Assembly (NCBI GenBank): GCA_003574685.1
Contig: QOCQ01000028.1
Span: 1-59,503, forward strand
Direction of reading: 5' to 3'
DNA: 59,503 nt
From: Rhodospirillaceae bacterium SYSU D60007
GTDB lineage: Bacteria > Pseudomonadota > Alphaproteobacteria > Reyranellales > Reyranellaceae
Shown here: piece after piece, positions 1 to 8,456 of the stretch
Layout of the letters: the number at the start of each line of letters is the position of its first letter
Position numbering within the stretch: position 1 is the stretch's first letter
Translations under genes and position numbers: made by a program
Notes under the pieces: generated by a model
Told to the model about the DNA's origin: nothing
What the model saw: only the letters and a program-made list of their open reading frames with translations
The model's database searches: none

Positions 1-191
1 TGCTGCAAGCCCTGCGGCCGGCGCCCGCCTGAGAGCCAGGACGTTCGCGCCATGCCGACCCGCGCCTTCACTTCGCCCACGGCCGAGTTCTCACACGGCC
101 TGCTTCGCGGGGAGAAGGGAATACCGTGTATGCGGTGCTCTCGCTCCGCGTGTGTCAGCGGAGCCAGGCGGGTAATCAGGAATGCGAATGT
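1..191. other. Unassigned leading region
   Basis: Before the first repeat there is no supported gene. A plus-strand frame open from the window edge ends at 30-32 with ...LRPAPA and could be the tail of a gene that begins outside the window, but ten codons cannot be assigned. The rest shows no conserved signal I can see. Confidence 0.4.
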
Positions 192-328
192 CCTTCCCCC
201 GGAGGGGGAAGGTGGCGCGCAGCGCCGGAAGGGGGATGCCTCAACAGGGCGGCATCAATAGCGAGACACCGTAGGCGTTGCACCATCCCCCTTCCGCCCT
301 TCGGGCACCTTCCCCCGCCGGGGGAAGG
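192..328. repeat. Interspersed inverted-repeat element, family A (copy 1)
   Basis: Each end is a GC-rich palindrome of about 21 bp beginning CCTTCCCCC and ending GGGGGAAGG. Inside the palindromes lie GGAAGGGGGATG (left) and its near-complement CATCCCCCTTCC (right), so the whole element can fold into a long hairpin. One inner arm carries a GGCGCGCAGCGCC hairpin and the other GCCCGAAGGGC, which gives the element a direction. Three more copies lie at 9486, 17310 and 28893. It contains no credible gene; open frames through it are by-products of its base composition. Confidence 0.85.
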
Positions 329-364
329 TTATTCTGTTCGGATGCGAATGCCCGGCCCTATGCG

Positions 365-697
365 TCAGCCGCGGATCTGGTGGCGGGTCAGTTCCCGTCC
401 GAGCTGGCCGGTGAGGAACATGAAGCACATGCGGTAGTCGCTGGCCAGCGACCACAGCGGGTAGGTGAAGGTCGCCGGGCGGTTCTTTTCAATGAAGAAG
501 TGCGCAGCCCATGCGGCGGCATATCCCGACAGGGGGACGGCAAGCAGCCACCACCAGCTCTGGGTCGCGACCGCCCACACCAGCACGACGATCGACAGGA
601 GGGTGCCGACATAGTGCAGGCCACGGGTCGCAGGCTTCGTATGCTCGCGCAGATAAAAGGGCCAGAACTCGGCGTAGGTCGTGCATGACTTTGCCAT
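365..697 (-). CDS. Mpo1-like / DUF962 membrane protein
   Basis: A 110-residue protein of the DUF962 (YGL010w/Mpo1) family. Visible family features are the N-terminal aromatic segment with REHTKP, a central hydrophobic stretch (about residues 30-66) able to form two membrane helices, the histidine in GLHYVG and the motif [12 protein letters not shown]. Yeast Mpo1 is an iron-dependent dioxygenase that shortens 2-hydroxy fatty acids by alpha-oxidation; whether this bacterial member does the same is inference. It is the last gene of a three-gene run on the minus strand, 12 bases after the stop of the DyP-P450 fusion, so the two are probably co-transcribed. Its length is normal for the family. Confidence 0.82.
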   Translation of the reverse strand: MAKSCTTYAEFWPFYLREHTKPATRGLHYVGTLLSIVVLVWAVATQSWWWLLAVPLSGYAAAWAAHFFIEKNRPATFTYPLWSLASDYRMCFMFLTGQLGRELTRHQIRG

Positions 698-709
698 ATC
701 CGCCTCCCC

Positions 710-3640
710 CTAGGGATCGAAGCGTACGACGAGGGACTGGTACCGGCCCAGGGCGTCCAAGGCGTTGCCCAGCGGGCCGGCAGCGCGGCGCAGGCCCTTC
801 AGCCCGATGATGGCCCTGACCATCTCCCGCAGAACCGGCGTGGCGACATCCACACCCCGGCAGGCGTGCGGGCCATACCCGAAGTGCAGGTAGTCGCCCT
901 CATTGCGCCCGAAGTCGACGCGATCGGGATCGGTGAACACCCGGTGATCGAACATCGCCGTCTTCAGCAACACGGCCACCATACTGCCCTTGCGTACCGG
1001 CCGGGACCCCGTCTTCAGGTAAGTGTCTGCCGCGCAGCGCCTGAAGAGGATGGGCGCCACGGGATCGAAGCGCAGGACCTCCAGGATGGCCGCATCCAGC
1101 GCGGCGTCATTGCCGGCGGCATCTCGCACCTTCTCCAGGATGTCGGGATGATCGAGCAGGTAGTTGAGGACGTTGGGCAGCGCCTCGACGAGCGTGCCGC
1201 CCATAGCGGTCACGATCTCGGCCAGCAGCAGGCGCACCACGACGCGAAAGCGGTCTTCCTTCAGCGTATACTTGCCCGGATTGAGTCCTGCCAGGCAGCC
1301 CAGCAGTGTCTGATTGGACGGCTTCGCCTCTGCCACCAGCCGATCGAGGTGCCGGAAAAACTCCGCGGTGGTTCGCGCCGCCAGGGCCGCGAGCTCGCGG
1401 GCGTTGGCGATGTTGATGAAGACCTCCGCGAAAGCGATCTGGATCCATGCCGCCAGGGTGGCATAGGGCACGTCCTGGGGCGGCATGTGCGGCAGCACCT
1501 CCAGCCAGTCGGGCGGCACCTGCGAGATATCGAGCTTGTTGAAGAGCGACGCCACGTAGGTGGGCGACGTCCACTCCGGTCCCTTGACGCCATGACAGTG
1601 GCGCGCGACGACCATGGGCACCACCACCGACACGTCGCGCACGACATCAAGTTTGCCGACCGGTCCGTGCCGCGCCAGCAGGGCTTGCATCGCCTGCGCG
1701 GCCACGGTACCGGCAGGGCGCCCGCCGTATTGGCGCGCCGCGTCCTGCCAGATTCGTACCCTTGGCCCGTACTCAGGCTCGCTGACCGGCGCACCCAGCA
1801 TCAACCACTCGCCGCCGGTCATGCGCCGGATACGGTCGTTCTGGTCGCGTGAGGAGAATGCCTGGGCGTTGCCAAGCACCTTTTTCACGAATCTGTGGCG
1901 GCCAACCAGAACAATACCGTCGCTCTCAATCCACGGATCGCTGCCGGGCGGCAGCAACTCCTTGCGGCCAAGTTCGAACAAGGCCTCGGGGTCGATCACC
2001 CGCGGCGTTTCATCGATGGCCGGGTTGTCTTTCTCCTTGGCCGAGTCGAACGTGTCGCCGGCCGCCATCGCGCGCAGCGCCGGCATCGAGGGCATAAAGA
2101 AGTAGTCGCCGCCACGGGTGGTCACGAATCGCGGCAGGTGCGTGTGGGGTGCCGGGCGGTCCGGAACCGCAAAACTGTCCTGCAGATCGCCGCTGTTGGC
2201 GCCGGTGAGCGGGCAGCGCGCCGTGCCAGCGTGACCGACGGCCTCGCCGCCATTGAGCCAGCGCGCCTGCACGAACTCGAACTGCTGATCCAGCCGCGAA
2301 CAGAGCGCGATGAACAGCAAGCCGCGCCTCCCAGCATCATCGGCAGCGCCATACGGAAGGAACTTGCCGCCGTAGCTGATGGAGCGGCGCCATAGCCGAT
2401 GCCGCCGCGCCTCGTCGCGGTTGTTGCTGTCGCGCGGATTGACACGGCGGGCATGTGCGCCCAGCGGACAGCGCCGGCCGCTTGCGTCCGCATCCTGGTA
2501 GCCGAAATCATTGAGCGCATGCCTGGGCAACTCGGCCGTTGGCAGATCGGGCGAGGCCACCAGCGAGGTACCGTTGGGCCAGCGGCCCACCATCTGCGCG
2601 GCCAGCCGTGAATCGCGGCCGGCTGTCTTGTCGTGCTGTGCCAGGAAGCGGCGGAAACCGATGACGTCCTGCTCCAGCTTGCGGAACACCAGGTACGTGC
2701 CGTCCTTGCGCAGGGTTTCGTTGGACGGATCGCGTTGTGTGATCCCGTCCTCGTCGGGGCGTCCCAGCAACAACTCGCCCAGTGCGATCGGATCCCATGT
2801 TCCGCCGGGCCGCGCGGTACCGCCGCCCGGAAGTGGCACCCCCAGGCCGGCATCGGCGAAGGGCTGGCTGACGCCGTCGCGGAAGCCGAAATGCTCGATG
2901 CGGTACGGGCCATCCACTGTGCCGGGATGCATGATCTTCTCGCCCACCTCCACGTGCAGCACGGCAAACCCGAACACGTCTGCCAGCGCGCGCGCCAAAA
3001 TTGTGCTCAACAGAAAACCAGCCATGGGGACGGATTTGAAGCGACTCAGCGGACCGACCACGGGGCCATCTGCGTCAAGGCCCTTGTCCGTCGAAGGCGA
3101 CCGCACCACAAGCGACAGCAGTCCATGGACCTTGCGGTTGCCGAGCCAACCATCCCAGCGCTCGGGCGCCGACTCGCCGAAGTCACCCAGCCGCCCCGCT
3201 CGTGCCGCCATGCCGTCGCAAAAGACCTCGGGGAAGCTTGCCAATGTCGCCTCGTTGACCTGCAGCTCCTTCAGGCCCGTCCAGGTGAATGCCAGGTTCA
3301 CGCTGAAGGGTGGCGGGATACGCGGACCTTTGAGTACGTGCACGTCGGCCTCGGACCAGATCCGCCGTTCTTCCTTCTTCAACTTGAGAAAATCGTCGAT
3401 CCAATCGTTGCGATCCTTGTTCTCGGGCGCGGAACCGGCTCTGGCTGCAGGGATGACCCCGTCCGGCGGATCGACCAGAAGGCGCACAAACTCCCTGAAA
3501 AAGGAGACGTTTGTGACTCGGAAGAACAGATGCAGCGCCACTTCCGGGTTCATGCTGCGCAGCACGTTGGACTGAACGTGCTGGTGGTCCAGCGCGTTGT
3601 CGGACGCCACCGCCAGATTCTCACTCCGGGTCGCTGGCAT
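710..3640 (-). CDS. DyP-type peroxidase / cytochrome P450 fusion protein
   Basis: A 976-residue two-domain haem protein. The N-terminal half (about 20-520) is a dye-decolourising peroxidase. It has the GxxDG motif in FGFRDGVSQP (Asp255 catalytic), the segment GTYLVFRKLEQDV, and CPLGAHARRVNPR, where His396 should be the proximal haem ligand. The C-terminal half (about 540-976) is a P450: K-helix ExxR at Glu854-Arg857 and the haem loop FGYGPHACRG with Cys927. Both haem centres look intact. I chose the ATG at 3640 because AAGGAGG lies just upstream; a longer frame to 3733 would run further into the preceding gene. It overlaps that gene by 20 bases, so the two are likely translationally coupled. 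No signal peptide is seen, so it is probably cytoplasmic. The substrate is unknown. Confidence 0.88.
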   Translation of the reverse strand: MPATRSENLAVASDNALDHQHVQSNVLRSMNPEVALHLFFRVTNVSFFREFVRLLVDPPDGVIPAARAGSAPENKDRNDWIDDFLKLKKEERRIWSEADVHVLKGPRIPPPFSVNLAFTWTGLKELQVNEATLASFPEVFCDGMAARAGRLGDFGESAPERWDGWLGNRKVHGLLSLVVRSPSTDKGLDADGPVVGPLSRFKSVPMAGFLLSTILARALADVFGFAVLHVEVGEKIMHPGTVDGPYRIEHFGFRDGVSQPFADAGLGVPLPGGGTARPGGTWDPIALGELLLGRPDEDGITQRDPSNETLRKDGTYLVFRKLEQDVIGFRRFLAQHDKTAGRDSRLAAQMVGRWPNGTSLVASPDLPTAELPRHALNDFGYQDADASGRRCPLGAHARRVNPRDSNNRDEARRHRLWRRSISYGGKFLPYGAADDAGRRGLLFIALCSRLDQQFEFVQARWLNGGEAVGHAGTARCPLTGANSGDLQDSFAVPDRPAPHTHLPRFVTTRGGDYFFMPSMPALRAMAAGDTFDSAKEKDNPAIDETPRVIDPEALFELGRKELLPPGSDPWIESDGIVLVGRHRFVKKVLGNAQAFSSRDQNDRIRRMTGGEWLMLGAPVSEPEYGPRVRIWQDAARQYGGRPAGTVAAQAMQALLARHGPVGKLDVVRDVSVVVPMVVARHCHGVKGPEWTSPTYVASLFNKLDISQVPPDWLEVLPHMPPQDVPYATLAAWIQIAFAEVFINIANARELAALAARTTAEFFRHLDRLVAEAKPSNQTLLGCLAGLNPGKYTLKEDRFRVVVRLLLAEIVTAMGGTLVEALPNVLNYLLDHPDILEKVRDAAGNDAALDAAILEVLRFDPVAPILFRRCAADTYLKTGSRPVRKGSMVAVLLKTAMFDHRVFTDPDRVDFGRNEGDYLHFGYGPHACRGVDVATPVLREMVRAIIGLKGLRRAAGPLGNALDALGRYQSLVVRFDP

Positions 3641-4361
3641 AGGTCCCGCCCTCCTTCGGGAAATCGCCGGGATAGACGCTGTTCTCCGCCAGGAACCGGT
3701 CGAGCAGGCGGGCGACATCGTCGATGGTGGCACCGTCGGGGCGCCGCGTGCGCGCGATCAGCCGATCGAAGGCGCGTTTGAAGCGATCGAGCTGGCGGAT
3801 GCGCCCGACCGTCAGCTCGGGATAAGCGGCGTAGAACGCATGTGTCGGAATCTGGTGGCGCCTGGCGTAGTCCCAGAACGCCTCGAAGTTGCGCGCGCCG
3901 CCGGGCGGCCAATCCTCGCAATTGCCCCAGATGCGATCGACGTCCTCGCCGAGAAAGACCGAGAACTCCCGCAAGTAGTCCTTGATGTCGCCGTCAAAGT
4001 TCGACGTGAAGAACAGCCACGAGCGGCAGGTGTCGCGCGCAGGTGGCTCGACCTCGCTGTAGTGGAGATATTGCGCCGGCCGCAGGATCAGCCAGCGCGC
4101 GAAGTGGATGGTGGGAAGCTGGCCGATCGGCGTCGGGATGCCGCGCTCGACGCGGCGCTGCACCGACTCCAGGGCACCCCACAGACGCTGCTCGTAGGTG
4201 CGCCCCTCCCCCGCGATGCGGCCGGGCCTGACGGGCGTCAACAGGGTGACCTCGCTGACGCGGCCGATCGTCCTGGATCGGGCCCGCCTCGGCTTCTCCC
4301 CTGCTGGCCCGTGCGACCAGATGCCTGCGCCTGCCAACAGGCCAAGGTCCGACTGTCTCAT
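3621..4361 (-). CDS. Conserved hypothetical protein, companion of the DyP-P450 fusion
   Basis: A 246-residue protein I cannot assign to a named family. Segments such as HFARWLIL, YLHYSEVE and WLFFTSNFDGDIKDYL look like the strand-helix pattern of dimeric alpha-beta barrels, the fold shared by DyP and chlorite-dismutase proteins. A distant relationship to the adjacent peroxidase domain is therefore possible, but this is inference. The C-terminal part is rich in Arg and Asp and has no obvious catalytic motif. I placed the start at the ATG at 4361 because GGGGGAG precedes it by 6 bases; an in-frame ATG at 4436 has no such support. It is the first gene of the minus-strand group and diverges from the patatin gene across 212 bases. 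Confidence 0.6.
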   Translation of the reverse strand: MRQSDLGLLAGAGIWSHGPAGEKPRRARSRTIGRVSEVTLLTPVRPGRIAGEGRTYEQRLWGALESVQRRVERGIPTPIGQLPTIHFARWLILRPAQYLHYSEVEPPARDTCRSWLFFTSNFDGDIKDYLREFSVFLGEDVDRIWGNCEDWPPGGARNFEAFWDYARRHQIPTHAFYAAYPELTVGRIRQLDRFKRAFDRLIARTRRPDGATIDDVARLLDRFLAENSVYPGDFPKEGGTYASDPE

Positions 4362-4573
4362 CCTCCCCTCCCCCAAGGCGCGGCGACAGATCGTGAGCCG
4401 ATCTTCCGCCCTGCTCCGATCCAAGTCAAACCGCACCCGGCAACAGACCGATCACAAGCAGCGATGGCATAGAGCCAGGCCGTGACACCCGCCGGTGCCC
4501 GGGCGTGACGGCGCCGTGACATCGAACTGTGCGCGATGCGATAGTCTCGCCGCCCAGAAGGGGGGAGCCACCA

Positions 4574-5905
4574 ATGAAAGCCGTGATCGCGTTGATGGCG
4601 CTGGCGCTGTTGTCTGCCTGCGGCGAGCCGCGTCCGGCAACGCAACAGGGCAGTGTCTGCCACCAGGTCGCAACCGTCGGCTATGTGCCCTATCCCTGGC
4701 CTGACATCCTGCGCTCACCAGCGGCGATGTTGCGATCGGCGGCACCCCGCCAGGCCGTCGAGGTGCAGCTCCCGGCCGCGCACAACGACTTTCGCGAGGG
4801 CCTGGCGCGGCTCCACAGCGGGCGCATGCGCGGACCTGAACCGCTGCGGGTCCTCGCCGTGTCGGCCGGCGGCAGTTGGGGCGCCTTCTCCCTCGGGTTC
4901 ATCGACGGATGGGGACACAACCAGCGCGATCCGCGCCCGTCATTCGAGATCGTCACGGGCGTCAGCACCGGCGCCATGATTGCGCCCATCGCCTTCCTCG
5001 AGGAGGCAGCGCGCGTGCCTTGTCCGGGCGGCGTGGAATGTCCGCCCGGACTTGTCGGCTTGCGCGAAATCTACGCCAGGCTGACTGACGAGCAGGTAGT
5101 GGAGAAACGCCCGCTTCTCAGCCTGCTGTCCGCCACTTCCGTCTACGGCACCGCGGGCCTGCGCAAGAAGGTCGAGTCCATCGTCAGCCCTGAACTCGTG
5201 GCGCGTATCGCGGCTGAACACAAAAGGGGGCGCTCGCTGCTGGTGATGGCCGTCAATCTCGACAGCGGTATGCCGGAGCCATTCAACCTGACGGAGATCG
5301 CGGCCGGCAGTGGATCCACCGACGCGCGGCGCCAGCGCATCATCGACATCATCATGGCATCGGCCGCGACCCCGATCGCCTTCCCGCCGGTATTCATCGC
5401 TGGCAATATGTACGTGGACGGCGGCGCACGCAGGCACGTCTTCCTGCTCGACCAGGTCGTGACGGCGATCATGGGCGATCCACAGGGCCAGCCGCAGGCG
5501 GGCCTGCAACGCTACACCATCAAACCCGGCGCCCGGCCGGTTGACCTCTCGATCGTGGTCAGTGGCGACATGAAGGTCATGCCTGATTGCACCGGCAAGG
5601 ACGGCCTCGACCTGCTGTCCATTGCGAAACGCACGATGTCGGTGAGCACCGACCAGCTCCTGCGCGACAGCGTCGAGGTGCTGCTGCTCAAGGTTGGTCA
5701 GTCCGGCGGCCGCGCGCGCTTCATCGATGCTGCGAGCCTGGTGAACTATCCCGCCCCTGACGGTGCCCCGTTGCCGGGCGGCGGCCCGTGCACGGTGCCG
5801 CTCCCCGGCGGGGAGATCTTCAACACCCGGCTACAGGCCTGCCTGGACAAGCACGGCTACAGGCTGGGGCAAAGCGACAAGATCCCCTGGCGAACGACGC
5901 CATGA
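4574..5905 (+). CDS. Patatin-like phospholipase lipoprotein
   Basis: A 443-residue predicted lipoprotein with a patatin-type serine hydrolase fold. The signal peptide ends in the lipobox LLSAC with Cys16. Then come the glycine-rich oxyanion loop (GGSWG, 99-103), the nucleophile elbow GVSTG with Ser131, and the catalytic Asp in DGG (282-284). The Ser/Asp dyad is complete. Patatins hydrolyse acyl ester bonds of membrane lipids; the lipoprotein signal suggests attachment to the periplasmic side of a membrane. The ATG at 4574 follows AAGGGGGGAG and directly begins the signal peptide; an upstream in-frame start at 4529 would spoil it. It is transcribed away from the DyP-P450 group and could share its regulation. 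Confidence 0.88.
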   Translation: MKAVIALMALALLSACGEPRPATQQGSVCHQVATVGYVPYPWPDILRSPAAMLRSAAPRQAVEVQLPAAHNDFREGLARLHSGRMRGPEPLRVLAVSAGGSWGAFSLGFIDGWGHNQRDPRPSFEIVTGVSTGAMIAPIAFLEEAARVPCPGGVECPPGLVGLREIYARLTDEQVVEKRPLLSLLSATSVYGTAGLRKKVESIVSPELVARIAAEHKRGRSLLVMAVNLDSGMPEPFNLTEIAAGSGSTDARRQRIIDIIMASAATPIAFPPVFIAGNMYVDGGARRHVFLLDQVVTAIMGDPQGQPQAGLQRYTIKPGARPVDLSIVVSGDMKVMPDCTGKDGLDLLSIAKRTMSVSTDQLLRDSVEVLLLKVGQSGGRARFIDAASLVNYPAPDGAPLPGGGPCTVPLPGGEIFNTRLQACLDKHGYRLGQSDKIPWRTTP

Positions 5906-5915
5906 TACTCATCGT

Positions 5916-6599
5916 TCACCGTTGCGTCCGTTCGGCCAGAAGCCGCGCGACGCCAATCTCTTCGAGGAAGGCGCGGGTGCGGGTGCCGGCCGACTGCGGC
6001 AGGCGCAGGAAGGCGGCGAGGTCGGCGGGGTGATCGATGTCCATGCCGATGCCGGGCTGGCGCACCACGACCGGCTCTATGCCGCAGCGGCGGGCAGCAT
6101 CGAGATGCGGGAAGAAGCTGTTGTCGCCGAAGCGCAGCGGCACCGCATCGGGCGGCGCGCAGAGCACGGCGTTGGAACCGAGATCATCGTGCGCGGGCGC
6201 GATGGTGAAGGACGGCGCCGGCCGGCGCGCCGCCAGCACGGCCTCGATCTCGACGGTGCTTACGGCGGGGATATCGCCGGGCATGGTGAGCATGCCGCCG
6301 CGGCCCTCGCGCAGCAGCAGCCGCGCGCCCGCCATGACGCTGCCGGTGTGGCCCTCGCGCGCACCCTCCGTAACGGTCCGCGCGCCCAGCCGGGTCGCGA
6401 AGGCGATGATGGCAGGATCCAGCGTCACCGCCAGGATGCCGGCCAGGCCGCGCGCGGCGGCGATCGTCTCCAGCACTTCCTTCGCCATGATCCCGGCTAG
6501 CGCGGCCCGCTGAGCGGGCGTCAGGAGCGCGGCCAGGCGCTGCTTGGCACCGTCCAGTTCCTTGACCGGCACCACGGCCCAGATGTCGGCGTCCGCCAT
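5916..6599 (-). CDS. cofC: 2-phospho-L-lactate guanylyltransferase-like protein (CofC/FbiD)
   Basis: A 227-residue nucleotidyltransferase that activates the phosphorylated three-carbon acid (2-phospholactate, phosphoenolpyruvate or 3-phosphoglycerate, depending on lineage) with GTP in coenzyme F420 synthesis. Family features are the N-terminal VPVKELDGAKQRLA signature, LTMPGDIPAV with the metal-binding Asp, and GSNAVLC. The ATG at 6599 overlaps the cofD stop codon by one base; an in-frame GTG lies one codon upstream. It is the last gene of cofE-cofD-cofC, all with coupled ends, and converges on the patatin gene. The substrate cannot be read from sequence with confidence. Confidence 0.92.
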   Translation of the reverse strand: MADADIWAVVPVKELDGAKQRLAALLTPAQRAALAGIMAKEVLETIAAARGLAGILAVTLDPAIIAFATRLGARTVTEGAREGHTGSVMAGARLLLREGRGGMLTMPGDIPAVSTVEIEAVLAARRPAPSFTIAPAHDDLGSNAVLCAPPDAVPLRFGDNSFFPHLDAARRCGIEPVVVRQPGIGMDIDHPADLAAFLRLPQSAGTRTRAFLEEIGVARLLAERTQR

Positions 6600-7549
6600 C
6601 ACCCGCCCCGCGACAGCCGGCCCGCGGCATCCAGCACGACACGCGCCAGCGCCTCGCGCTCCGCCAGCGAGGACATGAGGGTCGGCGCCACCGTTACCGC
6701 GACATCCAGGCCGGCAACCTCGGCTTCATCGACGGGATCCACCACATAGCCTGCGAGCAAATTGCCGTAGCGGCGCGCCACGGTCGCGGCACCGGGCTCG
6801 ATGCCCAGCTCCTGCATTATCTTGGCCGTTGGCCCTTTCACCGCCCGCCCGCCAATGATCGGCGATACCGCCACCACCGGCGCGCCGCAGTTCGCGATGG
6901 CCGCGCGCAGCCCGGGAATAGCCAGGATCGGTTCGATGCTGATGAAGGGGTTGGACGGGCAGATCACCACGGCGCGCACTGCACCCGTTTGCAGCGCAGC
7001 CATCGCTTCGGGCTGCGGGCGCGCAGCAGCCGCGCCGTCGAACGCCAGCGCGCGCACCACGGGCCGGCACTGCCGGCGCACGAAATAGTCCTGGAAGTCG
7101 ATCCAGCCTTCGTCCGTGCGCACCCGCGTGCGCACCCGATCATCGCTCATCGGCAGCACGCGCGGCCCGATGCCCAGCCGGCGACAGAAATCCGCCGTGA
7201 CCTGTGACAGCGTTTCGCCGGCGCGCAACCGGCGCGTGCGCTCGACATGGATGGCAAGGTCGCGATCGCCCAGCCTGAACCAGGTTTCGCCGCCCAGCGC
7301 CGCGATGCTCTCCATGAACGACCAGGTCTCGTCGCGCCGCCCCCAGCCCGTGGCAGGATTGTCGAGACCGGCCAGCGCGTAGGTCAGCGTGTCGATATCG
7401 GGCGAGATGGAGAGCCCGAGATGCTCGAAATCGTCGCCGGTATTGGCGATCACCAGCAGCTCTTCGGGCGGCAGCACGCGGCTCAGCCCCAGCGCCAGCT
7501 TGGCGCCGCCGACTCCGCCGGAGAGCGCCACGACAAGGCCTCGGCTCAT
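6599..7549 (-). CDS. cofD: 2-phospho-L-lactate transferase (CofD/FbiA)
   Basis: A 316-residue enzyme that transfers the activated phospho-acid onto the deazaflavin Fo to make F420-0 (or dehydro-F420-0). The N-terminal LSGGVGGAKLALGL, ANTGDDFEHLGL, DIDTLTYALAGL and CPSNPFISI..ILAIPG segments are the CofD signatures that bind Fo and the nucleotide. I start it at the ATG at 7549, which overlaps the cofE stop (ATGA). A longer frame to 7612 only adds a stretch lying inside cofE. The gene ends one base into the cofC start, so the three genes are tightly coupled. Confidence 0.95.
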   Translation of the reverse strand: MSRGLVVALSGGVGGAKLALGLSRVLPPEELLVIANTGDDFEHLGLSISPDIDTLTYALAGLDNPATGWGRRDETWSFMESIAALGGETWFRLGDRDLAIHVERTRRLRAGETLSQVTADFCRRLGIGPRVLPMSDDRVRTRVRTDEGWIDFQDYFVRRQCRPVVRALAFDGAAAARPQPEAMAALQTGAVRAVVICPSNPFISIEPILAIPGLRAAIANCGAPVVAVSPIIGGRAVKGPTAKIMQELGIEPGAATVARRYGNLLAGYVVDPVDEAEVAGLDVAVTVAPTLMSSLAEREALARVVLDAAGRLSRGG

Positions 7550-8313
7550 CGGAACAGATCCTCGGCCGGCGGCCGGATGGTGCCAGCGACCGGCATGTCC
7601 GGCGCATCCCACGCCAGCCCGCGTACCAGCGCCACCGGCTGACCCTCGTCGCCCTGCCCCATCACCAGCGAGGCCGCCGCCGCGATCTCGTCCGCAAAAC
7701 CGCTGATGCTCACCTGCAGCGCGCGGCCGAACAGATCGGGCTTGCCGCGCAGGTCGATCAGCGCCGGCAGTCCCGCCGCGCCGATGGCAATACCGACGAT
7801 GCCCCGTCGCCAGGCGCGGCCGAAGCTGTCGTTGATGATCACGCCCAGCGGCACGCCGGCATCCGCGGAAAGCCGCGCGCGCAGGGCTTCGGCACTGCCG
7901 TCGGGATCGCGCGGCAGCAGCAGAGCCTGCTCCGGTTGGTCGGCCACGTTCGAGTGATCGACCCCGGCATTGGCCATCACGAAGCCCAGCCGGTGCTCCA
8001 TGATCAGCAGCCCCGGCCGCGCGCGCACCACGCGCACCGACTCCGACAGGATCAGCTCGACCACGCCCGGATCCTTCTGCACCTGGGCAGCGAGCTCGAT
8101 GGCTTTGGCCGACGGCGTGACTGTGGCGAGATCGACCGCCCGCCCCTCGGCCTTGGAGACGATCTTCTGTGCCACGACGAGCACGTCGCGCGCCTGCAGC
8201 CGCAGCGCCGCGCGCTCCAGCGCCGCCTCGATCAGCGCGACGAGATCATCACCCGCCTGCACCATCGGCATGCCCGGCAGCGCCAGGACCTGCACCGCAC
8301 TCGTCCTGGTCAT
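7546..8313 (-). CDS. cofE: Coenzyme F420:L-glutamate ligase (CofE/FbiB-type)
   Basis: A 255-residue GTP-dependent ligase that adds the glutamate tail to F420-0. Recognisable blocks are LVVAQKIVSKAEGR, the ESVRVVRARPGLLIMEHRLGF region, ANAGVDHSN and IINDSFGRAWRRG, all standard for CofE. The length fits the stand-alone archaeal-type enzyme; it lacks the extra C-terminal flavin domain of actinobacterial FbiB. It is the first gene of the F420 operon. The ATG at 8313 has no strong ribosome site. A family B repeat lies directly upstream at 8336, between this operon and the Fgd-like gene on the same strand. Confidence 0.94.
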   Translation of the reverse strand: MTRTSAVQVLALPGMPMVQAGDDLVALIEAALERAALRLQARDVLVVAQKIVSKAEGRAVDLATVTPSAKAIELAAQVQKDPGVVELILSESVRVVRARPGLLIMEHRLGFVMANAGVDHSNVADQPEQALLLPRDPDGSAEALRARLSADAGVPLGVIINDSFGRAWRRGIVGIAIGAAGLPALIDLRGKPDLFGRALQVSISGFADEIAAAASLVMGQGDEGQPVALVRGLAWDAPDMPVAGTIRPPAEDLFR

Positions 8314-8335
8314 GCGGATGACGACCGGCAGAACG

Positions 8336-8422
8336 CTTCATGGTGAGCCTGTCGAACCATGAAGCGCCTTTCGTGGACCGCGGTGCGAACGCCTTCATGG
8401 TTCGACAAGCTCACCATGAAGG
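8336..8422. repeat. Interspersed inverted-repeat element, family B (copy 1)
   Basis: The left arm begins CTTCATGGTGAGCCTGTCG and the right arm is its reverse complement, so the element folds into one long hairpin around a 20-30 base spacer. Each arm is also a small palindrome by itself (CTTCATGGT...ACCATGAAG). Further copies lie at 15859, 24328 and 56204. It sits in the gap between cofE and the Fgd-like gene. Confidence 0.88.
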
Positions 8423-8456
8423 CTATTTCGATGCCGTGAGCCATAGCCCCAATTCC

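Noticed and set aside
1-32. 3' end of a gene running in from the left edge
   Set aside because: Only ten codons before a TGA are visible; there is not enough sequence to support a gene.
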